From positions 1 to 5,936 of the forward strand of contig JAPKMV010000241.1 of the NCBI GenBank assembly GCA_026645635.1: a DNA stretch of 5,936 nucleotides. The letters are read 5' to 3'. Made by a program: the position numbers and the translations under genes. Below, piece by piece: positions 1-5,936 of the stretch. The notes beneath the pieces were generated by a model that saw nothing but the letters and a program-made list of their open reading frames with translations, was not told the origin of the DNA and ran no database searches. This stretch comes from Caldilineaceae bacterium. GTDB lineage: Bacteria; Chloroflexota; Anaerolineae; Caldilineales; Caldilineaceae. Each line of letters starts with the position of its first letter. The stretch's first letter is position 1.

Positions 1-1992
<1,992 letters not shown>

Positions 1993-2025
1993 GCGATCCC
2001 CTCACTGCTGCGTTGCGCTCCTGAA

Positions 2026-2054
2026 GGTGGCAGCGACGACCGATCGGCGCCACC
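2026..2054 (-). promoter_or_regulatory. Possible stem-loop in the SDR-kinase intergenic leader
   Basis: The 102-base gap between the SDR stop and the kinase start contains arms GGTGGC and GCCACC enclosing 17 bases, including the 8-base palindrome CCGATCGG (2040-2047). No T-run follows on the minus strand, so it is not a standard intrinsic terminator. It could be a leader structure for the kinase mRNA or chance in GC-rich DNA. I see no good -35/-10 pair in this gap, so the kinase may be read through from the SDR promoter. Confidence 0.2.
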
Positions 2055-2094
2055 AGGACGGCATTGATTTCGTTGTGATCGGCCCTAATTTCTT

Positions 2095-2892
2095 TCAGCC
2101 GAGATCGTGGGCGACCTGCGCCGCCCACGCGGCATCACCGGCGTTGAAGAATTCACCGTTGCGAGTGCGGCTCCACGGCCCCACCAGCCAGTAGATGAGG
2201 TCGGCGATGCGCGTCGGGTTCGCCAGTTCCCCCCGAGCGTGAATGTCGTGGAACCAGGTCGTGTCGAGGCGCGTGCCGGTGGTGTCCACGCTGCGGATGT
2301 CCTCCTGCATGGCCGTATCCACATGCCCCGGATAGAGGGTGTTGACCGTCACGCGGCTGCCGGCCAATTCCTGCGCCAGCACGCGGGTGAACATGTCCAG
2401 CCCCGCCTTGGCTGCGCAGTAGGCGCTGGCCCCGGAGACCGGCGTGAAAGCCGCATCGCTGCTGACATTGAGGATGCGGCCGTAGCCCTGGTCGTGCATC
2501 AGCGGCAGCACGTTGCGCACCAGCAGGAAGGGTGCGATCAGGTTCGTGGCGATGTTGTAGGTCCATTCGTCGGGGTCGGCGTCCGCGGTCTCTTCCAGCG
2601 GCCAGATCACCCCGGCGTTGTTGACCACGATGTCGACCCGCCCGAACTGATCGAGCGCCGACTCGACGATCTCCTCCACCACCTCCGGGTCGGTGATGTC
2701 GCCGGGCACGGCGATGGCGCGGCCCTTGGCCTGGCGCAGCCGCGCGGCCACTGCCTCGATCTCCTCCTCGCTGCGTGCGGTCAGCACGACATTGGCGCCC
2801 GCTGCGGCCAGCCGCGCCGCCGCTGCCGCGCCGATGCCCCGCCCGCCGCCGGTGACGATTGCCACCTGTCCTTGCAGTTTCTTCCCGGCCAT
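2095..2892 (-). CDS. Short-chain dehydrogenase/reductase (SDR) family oxidoreductase
   Basis: Cytosolic NAD(P)(H)-dependent oxidoreductase of the classical SDR family; the substrate cannot be read from sequence. The 265 residues match the family's usual 250-270. The cofactor-binding TGGGRGIG is at residues 14-21, with Arg40 after the second strand suggesting NADP(H). An acidic GDI follows at 64-66 and the structural NNAG motif is at 91-94. The catalytic set is complete: Asn117, Ser145 (in NVSS), Tyr158 and Lys162 (YxxxK). The PGHVDT stretch at 188-193 is the usual post-catalytic loop. The start at 2892 is chosen over an in-frame upstream start at 2964 because AGGAGGAG (complement of 2901-2908) sits 8 bases before it and the SDR fold begins there. 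It is the first gene of a minus-strand pair with the kinase. It resembles the FabG/3-oxoacyl reductase type, but no fatty-acid genes adjoin it, so a specific role is not assigned. Confidence 0.93.
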   Translation of the reverse strand: MAGKKLQGQVAIVTGGGRGIGAAAAARLAAAGANVVLTARSEEEIEAVAARLRQAKGRAIAVPGDITDPEVVEEIVESALDQFGRVDIVVNNAGVIWPLEETADADPDEWTYNIATNLIAPFLLVRNVLPLMHDQGYGRILNVSSDAAFTPVSGASAYCAAKAGLDMFTRVLAQELAGSRVTVNTLYPGHVDTAMQEDIRSVDTTGTRLDTTWFHDIHARGELANPTRIADLIYWLVGPWSRTRNGEFFNAGDAAWAAQVAHDLG

Positions 2893-2932
2893 CGAATCTT
2901 CTCCTCCTGGAGATGGCGCGGACGCGCCGCGC

Positions 2933-2961
2933 ACACTGGTGTAGGTAAACACAGTGTACCA
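2933..2961 (-). promoter_or_regulatory. Candidate SDR promoter (extended -10) with overlapping inverted repeat
   Basis: On the minus strand TGGTACACT (complement of 2953-2961) reads as an extended -10, placing transcription start near 2946, about 54 bases ahead of the SDR start codon. No good -35 is visible. The inverted repeat ACACTG (2933-2938) / CAGTGT (2952-2957), with inner GTGT/ACAC symmetry, covers the -10 and the predicted start site, where a repressor would bind. Both calls rest on pattern only. Confidence 0.35.
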
Positions 2962-3005
2962 CATCGCGATCTTTCAGACTCGAAATGGATGGCCTTACGT
3001 CCTGT

Positions 3006-3013
3006 AGTATACT
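3006..3013 (+). promoter_or_regulatory. Candidate -10 element (AGTATACT palindrome) for a leaderless transcript
   Basis: TATACT at 3008-3013 matches a -10 box and ends 7 bases before the ATG at 3021, so a transcript from it would start at or next to the start codon. No Shine-Dalgarno sequence precedes that ATG, which fits leaderless initiation. AGTATACT is a perfect palindrome, so it could also serve the minus strand. No -35 match is seen. Confidence 0.3.
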
Positions 3014-3020
3014 TGCCGTC

Positions 3021-3212
3021 ATGCCAACCACCGATCCCACACCCGACCCGGACGCTTTCATCGCCCGCTGGCGTGCATCAAGCGCCGCGGAGCGCACCGC
3101 AGCGTTCCCGGGGCCGGCGGGCAAGCGCTCTACACCCGTGGTCGAACTCCTGGCGACGCTGGCCGCGCTGGGGCAGGCGGTAGTGGTGGAAGAGGGGCGG
3201 CATGCAGGATGA
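3021..3212 (+). pseudogene. Remnant of a restriction-type DNA methyltransferase (N- and C-terminal ends joined)
   Basis: This 63-codon frame appears to consist of the two ends of a much larger class I SAM-dependent DNA methyltransferase (type IIL/BREX-like, normally roughly 900 residues or more). Residues 11-25 (DAFIARWRASSAAER) resemble the N-terminal opening of that family, which usually continues into a conserved helical stretch. From about residue 29 the sequence instead resembles the family's extreme C-terminus (VVELLATLAALGQA, then EEGRHAG and stop). All catalytic motifs, including the SAM-binding and NPPY motifs, are absent. The join is in frame near 3093-3110, so a short peptide could still be made. 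A longer in-frame start exists at 2985, but 3021 fits the family start. The family match is from memory of its end sequences. If wrong, this is a small hypothetical ORF. Confidence 0.5.
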
Positions 3213-3262
3213 TGTAACTACAGCGGATTCATGGAGGGATCGGATTTGATCTGCCTTTATCA

Positions 3263-3287
3263 TGGGAAATCCCACAGATGCTATAAT
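3263..3287 (+). promoter_or_regulatory. hicBA promoter: extended -10 with palindromic operator candidate
   Basis: TGCTATAAT (3279-3287) is a perfect -10 with the TGn extension, predicting a start near 3294 and a leader of about 32 bases to hicB. There is no recognisable -35, as is common with extended -10 promoters. TGGGA-AA-TCCCA (3263-3274), a symmetric site, occupies the spacer just upstream. This is a plausible position for autorepression, which is usual for toxin-antitoxin operons. The promoter is well supported by sequence; the operator is inferred. Confidence 0.6.
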
Positions 3288-3325
3288 CAAGGCGTAGTTG
3301 GGTATGGTTGATTGGAGGTTGGTGC

Positions 3326-3541
3326 ATGCGTCAATATCAATTCCCTGTCGTCATCGAGTACGATCCAGCCGAAAACGTCTATCTCGCAGAATGCCCTATG
3401 CTGCCGGGTTGCTATACGGACGGCGAGACCTACGAAGAAGCGTTGATCAACATTCGTGACGCTATTCAGCTTGTCATCGAATCGCGGCTGGCGGTCGGTG
3501 ATCCAGTGCCGATCCAGGATTACGTAACGGTGACTGTGTAG
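3326..3541 (+). CDS. hicB: HicB family antitoxin (short form)
   Basis: Antitoxin of a type II HicAB system; it binds and neutralises the HicA mRNA interferase. The 71-residue protein has the HicB fold signature: an N-terminal strand pair (QYQFPVVIEYDPAENVYLA), the core ECPMLPGCYTDGETYEEAL (22-40) and a following helix (41-54), in the partially degraded RNase H-like fold. It ends at residue 71, so it lacks the C-terminal ribbon-helix-helix or HTH DNA-binding domain of longer HicBs of about 110-150 residues. The ATG at 3326 lies 7 bases after GGAGG (3314-3318); a TTG at 3308 is disfavoured because it lies before that site. hicA follows after 2 bases. The antitoxin-first order is the reverse of the best-known E. 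coli hicAB operon but common for this short form. Confidence 0.92.
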   Translation: MRQYQFPVVIEYDPAENVYLAECPMLPGCYTDGETYEEALINIRDAIQLVIESRLAVGDPVPIQDYVTVTV

Positions 3542-3543
3542 CC

Positions 3544-3771
3544 ATGTCCGACAAACTCCCGGTCGTGAATGCGCGCCAGATGGTGCGTGTTTTGGAACAA
3601 CTCGGCTTCCAGCGCATCCGCCAGTCGGGTAGCCATGCCACCTACCGTCACCCCGATGGGCGTTGGACTATCGTCTCGATTCATGCTGGAAAGACAATTC
3701 CCAGTGGTACGCTGCGCAAAATCATCCGCGACATTGGAGTCTCAGGTGAGCAACTACGCGAGCTTCTATGA
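3544..3771 (+). CDS. hicA: HicA family toxin (mRNA interferase)
   Basis: Toxin of the HicAB pair: a small double-stranded-RNA-binding-fold ribonuclease that cleaves mRNA and halts translation when freed from HicB. The 75 residues cover the whole family. An N-terminal helix carries the LEQLGFQRIRQSGSHATYRH core (17-36), with the catalytic histidine at His31 in the GSH motif. A strand follows (WTIVSIHAGK), then the PSGTLRKIIRDIGVS helix typical of HicA. The active residue is intact, so the toxin is probably functional. The ATG lies 2 bases after the hicB stop, with only a weak GGTGA (3529-3533) 10 bases upstream. This suggests translational coupling to hicB and keeps toxin output below antitoxin output. 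Confidence 0.93.
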   Translation: MSDKLPVVNARQMVRVLEQLGFQRIRQSGSHATYRHPDGRWTIVSIHAGKTIPSGTLRKIIRDIGVSGEQLRELL

Positions 3772-3833
3772 CCGGCAGATGAGGGCCATCCGTTCATTCT
3801 GCTGATCCGTGTTCTACACCGGAGGACACCATC

Positions 3834-4391
3834 ATGGGCATGTTTGACACCATCCACTTCGAGCAGCCGCTAACCTGCGCCGTCTGCCAGGCGCCGATTG
3901 CAACGACACAGACCAAAGCCTTCGAGTGCCTGCTCGATGACTTTCGCATCGGCGATTGCGTGGGTCATGCCGAAGAACTGCGCATCGTGCGCGAGGGTCT
4001 CTACTGCGACGCGTGCCGCGCCATCGACCAGCAGTTCGTCTATTTCGTCGTCTATCGCGGCATCCTGGTGGATGTCGCCCTGGACCTGCCGGCGGCGGAA
4101 GCCCAGTTGCGCAGCTTCTCCTTCGAGCGGCTGCTGCTCTGGTATCACGACCAGTACGCCAAGCGCGTGGCCGAACGGCGTGAGCGATGGCAGGTGGAGC
4201 GCTTCCTGCACGACGTGGTGCGATGGTACGAAGCAGGCTATGACCAGATGACGCCGGAGGAACGCGACCAGAAGCCGATGCTGGCTCTGCTCTTCTTCCA
4301 CTACCGTGATCTGCTGGAGACGGCGACCGATCCAGTGGCGGCGCTGCGTGCATATCTGGCGGCGCGCAAGAACGAGGGGGAGGCAGACTGA
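3834..4391 (+). CDS. Hypothetical protein with a four-cysteine putative zinc site
   Basis: I do not recognise a named family. The 185-residue protein starts MGMFDTIHFE, an opening I associate with small phage or accessory-region hypothetical proteins. It has paired cysteines Cys15-x2-Cys18 and Cys58-x2-Cys61, a spacing that would suit a zinc-ribbon-like fold with the intervening strands as an insert. Residues 62-95 look like beta strands, and 96-180 are mostly charged, tryptophan- and tyrosine-rich helix (FERLLLWYHDQYAKRVAERR, ERWQVERFLHDVVRWYEAGY). There is no signal peptide or membrane segment, so it is probably cytosolic. The ATG is 7 bases after GGAGGA (3821-3826). It lies 62 bases after hicA on the same strand with no clear promoter between, so it may be read through from the hicBA promoter. 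Coding status is well supported; function is open. Confidence 0.8.
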   Translation: MGMFDTIHFEQPLTCAVCQAPIATTQTKAFECLLDDFRIGDCVGHAEELRIVREGLYCDACRAIDQQFVYFVVYRGILVDVALDLPAAEAQLRSFSFERLLLWYHDQYAKRVAERRERWQVERFLHDVVRWYEAGYDQMTPEERDQKPMLALLFFHYRDLLETATDPVAALRAYLAARKNEGEAD

Positions 4392-4395
4392 GACG

Positions 4396-4415
4396 GCAAA
4401 GCGACGCAAAGCGAA
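4396..4415. repeat. Two tandem copies of a 10-base unit at a fragment boundary
   Basis: GCAAAGCGAC followed by GCAAAGCGAA lies five bases after the stop of the four-cysteine gene and just before the point where ABC-permease similarity begins. It could be a scar of the rearrangement or chance. Confidence 0.4.
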
Positions 4416-4428
4416 GTGACCCCATAAG

Positions 4429-4626
4429 TTTGGAGGTCTGGAAGGTCGCGCCGGCAATGCTCATCATGTGGCCGATGCCGGCCTGCGCGGCGATCAACTC
4501 GCCGACGACCACGCCCACCAGCCCGCGCCCCACACCCAGCCGCACTCCGGCCAGGATAAAGGGCACGGATGAAGGCAGGGCAATCGTGGTCAGGATCTGG
4601 CGGTCGTTGGCCCCAAAGCTGGATGC
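4429..4626 (-). pseudogene. Fragment of an ABC transporter permease (NitT/TauT/SsuC type)
   Basis: A 66-codon piece of the inner-membrane permease of a substrate-binding-protein-dependent importer. Permeases of this type carry nitrate, taurine, sulfonate or pyrimidine-like substrates. Reading down from 4620, SFGANDRQILTTIALP matches the conserved cytoplasmic EAA loop (G...I.LP), the contact with the ATPase. Next come PFILAGVRLGVGRGLVG, GELIAAQAGIGHM and AGATFQT, which run in the family order. The EAA residues themselves are missing: a stop (4627-4629) sits directly upstream. Similarity stops after about 4429, where the frame runs on without family resemblance into the antisense of the neighbouring gene. 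Both ends are therefore truncated and no complete transporter gene is present. The family call is strong; the substrate cannot be known from this piece. Confidence 0.8.
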
Positions 4627-4642
4627 TCAACGGACGTGAGAG

Positions 4643-4807
4643 TTACCTGGACAAGATCTTTTCGAGAAGATGTTTGAAGCCTTTTAGGAACCCTTCTTTT
4701 CGAAGTATCCCAATGCTGCGTTGCGCGATCCTCTTGACGAAAGCAGGCCCAGGCCGGAACAGAGTCGCCGTGTGGCTCGAGTAAGTGTAACCAGCCCCTA
4801 TGTGCGA
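4643..4807 (-). pseudogene. Open C-terminal tail fragment of an unidentified protein
   Basis: Between a TGA at 4808-4810 and a TAA at 4643-4645, one minus-strand frame reads 54 codons without a usual start. Its last 37 residues (RPGPAFVKRIAQRSIGILRK, then EGFLKGFKHLLEKILSR and stop) have the basic, amphipathic-helix character of linkers and tails seen next to glycosyltransferase and methyltransferase domains in surface-polysaccharide clusters. This could be the 3' end of a gene whose body was deleted. Its frame differs from that of the glycosyltransferase fragment just upstream, so the two are not one continuous reading frame. I cannot name the family, and a non-coding reading remains possible. 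Confidence 0.3.
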
Positions 4808-4992
4808 TCATGGGACATGGCGATGTCAAAGTGATCGAGCAAATCAAACAACTCTGAAAAATCGCCACAGACGAAGGTGTCGGTATCCAGAAAGATCGTA
4901 TGCTCGAATGGCGAGTGCAGCATACATGTTAGTTTATTGAGATGCGGCTTGGGAAGCACTTGCTCTAACTGAATGATCTCGTCAAAGACACC
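4798..4992 (-). pseudogene. Fragment of a GT-A-type glycosyltransferase (DxD core)
   Basis: A 64-codon open frame bounded by TAA (4993-4995) and TAG (4798-4800), with no suitable start codon or ribosome binding site. It reads GVFDEIIQLEQVLPKPHLNK and then, further on, HTIFLDTDTFVCGDFSELF and FDLLDHFDIAMSHD. LDTDTF (complement of 4873-4890) is the metal- and nucleotide-sugar-binding DxD motif of GT-A glycosyltransferases. The surrounding spacing matches a family of putative nucleotide-diphospho-sugar transferases. The N-terminal half before the DxD strand and everything after AMSHD are missing. This is the middle of a broken gene. Its place beside another glycosyltransferase supports an original role in polysaccharide or glycan synthesis. 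Confidence 0.7.
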
Positions 4993-5022
4993 TTATCCTT
5001 ATCTCCTTCCATTGCCCCATTG
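4993..5022. other. Junction between the two glycosyltransferase pieces
   Basis: These 30 bases separate the stop of the family 4 glycosyltransferase from the open part of the DxD fragment. On the minus strand they contain AAGGAGATAAGG (complement of 5001-5012), a good Shine-Dalgarno look-alike, but no start codon follows in frame with the DxD fragment. The signal therefore probably belonged to a lost gene start. No terminator is seen. Confidence 0.3.
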
Positions 5023-5936
5023 TCAGGGCCAGGGTGTCGGCGCGATCCTGCCCAGTGCGGCAGCGGCCCGGAATTCCTGCTCGGCGCGCTCGCTGTCGCC
5101 CCGGTGCGCCAGGGCCAGCCCGGTCCAAAGGCGCAGATACGGGTCTTCGGGCCAGCGATTGCGGTAATGGATGAGGCCCCCTTCGTAGTGGAGCAAAAAG
5201 TCGGAGACGGCTGCGATCTCCGCCTCCGCCGCGTCCCGGCGTGGACCAGGGTTCTCCCTCAAGCTGACGGCAAAGGGGCCGGCGTGGTCGCCCAGCGCGG
5301 CCACGAACCATTCGGCGGGGGTTGCACCATGGTCGGGCCAGGCGCGCAGCCGCTTGGGCTGGGCCATCAGGGTCTCGAAGATTTCGGCCAACTGGCTGAC
5401 CGCAACCTGGGGATCGAAGGCGCGGCGGGCGAACTCTTGGGCGTTGCGGCCCAAACGCCGGCGCTCGTGCGGGTTGCGGTGCAGCCATTCGATGGCCGCT
5501 GTGTACTCCGCCGGATTCTCCACCACCAGCCCGGTGACGCCATCCTCCACCAGATAACGCACCCCGCCGTGAGGGAAGACCACTGGCGGCACACCGACCC
5601 ACATGGCCTCCTGGAGCGCCTTTTCGCTGGTGGCGTAGGTCTGGGCATGGAGCGGGTAGCCGTAGACGTCGCACCGTTCCAGCACCGTGCGAATGTCCTC
5701 CACGTAGCCGGGGAACTCGAAGCGATCCGCTGCGCCCAGAGACCGGGTCTGTTGCTGCAACGCTTCGCCGCCCGCGTCGCAGACGACGAAGCGCGCCTCA
5801 GCGATGTTGACCGCCGCGCTCATCGCTACAAAATCGGGATGCAGCTTGGACGCATCGCCAATGGTGCCTACGATGTAGCCGTCATGGGGCCGCGGGGTGA
5901 AGCCTTCCAGCCGGGCAAAATCGGCGATGCCGTAGA
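5023..5936 (-). CDS. Family 4 glycosyltransferase, C-terminal part with TPR-like tail; 5' end beyond window, 3' end probably truncated
   Basis: A GT-B retaining glycosyltransferase that would transfer sugar from a nucleotide donor, probably in surface-polysaccharide assembly. The frame is open to the right edge, giving 303 residues. Numbered from the first full codon, residues 18-80 form the start of the donor-binding Rossmann half (GYIVGTIGDASKLH, RFVVCDAGGE). Residues 102-123 hold the donor site, including TSEKALQEAMWVGVPP with Glu104 and Glu109. VFPHGGVRYLVEDGVTGLVV follows. The classical E-x7-E spacing is not kept, as in a subgroup I recall from cyanobacteria and Chloroflexota. From about 250 a TPR-like region begins (PEDPYLRLWTGLALAHRGDS). 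In relatives that repeat continues past LG; here the last eight residues (RIAPTPWP) look unrelated, so the tail was probably cut near 5050. An internal ATG at 5823 is not the true start. Confidence 0.85.
   Translation of the reverse strand, partial: YGIADFARLEGFTPRPHDGYIVGTIGDASKLHPDFVAMSAAVNIAEARFVVCDAGGEALQQQTRSLGAADRFEFPGYVEDIRTVLERCDVYGYPLHAQTYATSEKALQEAMWVGVPPVVFPHGGVRYLVEDGVTGLVVENPAEYTAAIEWLHRNPHERRRLGRNAQEFARRAFDPQVAVSQLAEIFETLMAQPKRLRAWPDHGATPAEWFVAALGDHAGPFAVSLRENPGPRRDAAEAEIAAVSDFLLHYEGGLIHYRNRWPEDPYLRLWTGLALAHRGDSERAEQEFRAAAALGRIAPTPWP

Noticed and set aside
2026..2054. Intrinsic terminator for the SDR gene
   Set aside because: A stem can be drawn but there is no T-tract after it on the minus strand, so I list it only as a weak leader structure.
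2107..3183. Plus-strand open frame of 358 codons across the SDR gene
   Set aside because: It is antisense to a complete SDR with all catalytic motifs and has no family resemblance of its own.
3832..4566. Minus-strand open frame of 244 codons
   Set aside because: Only its first about 46 residues are meaningful (the permease fragment). The rest is antisense to the four-cysteine gene, so the frame is a chance continuation rather than a gene.
4590..4868. Minus-strand open frame of 92 codons starting at a GTG
   Set aside because: It overlaps the glycosyltransferase core and permease fragments in a different frame, has no family resemblance and no ribosome binding site.
4392..5022. Insertion sequence or transposon as the cause of the fragment zone
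   Set aside because: No transposase frame, no matching terminal inverted repeats and no target-site duplication could be seen.
4973..5557. Small plus-strand frames at 4973-5167 and 5354-5557
   Set aside because: They lie largely antisense to the family 4 glycosyltransferase and have no supporting start signals or domains.

Overview
The window is GC-rich with strong AGGAGG-type ribosome binding sites. Its gene content is environmental-bacterium style: a membrane sensor kinase with PAS and GAF domains, an SDR oxidoreductase, a small hicBA toxin-antitoxin pair, a TPR-tailed family 4 glycosyltransferase, and debris of a restriction-type DNA methyltransferase and a NitT/TauT-type ABC permease. 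This mix, and the resemblance of several pieces to proteins I associate with Chloroflexota (Anaerolineae/Caldilineae) and cyanobacteria, suggests a chloroflexotal chromosome. That assignment is inference; no rRNA or marker gene is present.

Layout. From 1 to 2892 two minus-strand genes lie head to tail. An SDR oxidoreductase (2095-2892) is followed, after a 102-base gap, by a sensor histidine kinase (start 1992) that runs out of the window just after its phospho-acceptor histidine. From 3021 to 4391 the strand switches to plus. This block holds a 63-codon remnant of a DNA methyltransferase gene whose two ends appear joined by an internal deletion, a two-gene hicB-hicA toxin-antitoxin operon with a clear extended -10 promoter, and a conserved-looking four-cysteine protein of unknown role.

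From 4392 to 5022 there is no intact gene. The stretch holds minus-strand fragments: the EAA-loop part of an ABC permease, an unidentified basic C-terminal tail in its own frame, and the DxD core of a GT-A glycosyltransferase. From 5023 to the right edge lies the C-terminal part of a family 4 glycosyltransferase, which itself looks cut short at its end.

How it fits together. The kinase and SDR may be co-transcribed but have no obvious shared task. The plus-strand block looks like a small accessory (defence-type) insert: a dead methyltransferase beside a live toxin-antitoxin pair and an orphan protein. The right part looks like the eroded edge of a surface-polysaccharide glycosyltransferase cluster. 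I found no rRNA, tRNA, CRISPR array, complete insertion sequence or convincing intrinsic terminator. I did not find a coherent new multi-gene system; the most unusual features are the methyltransferase remnant and the mosaic of gene fragments.
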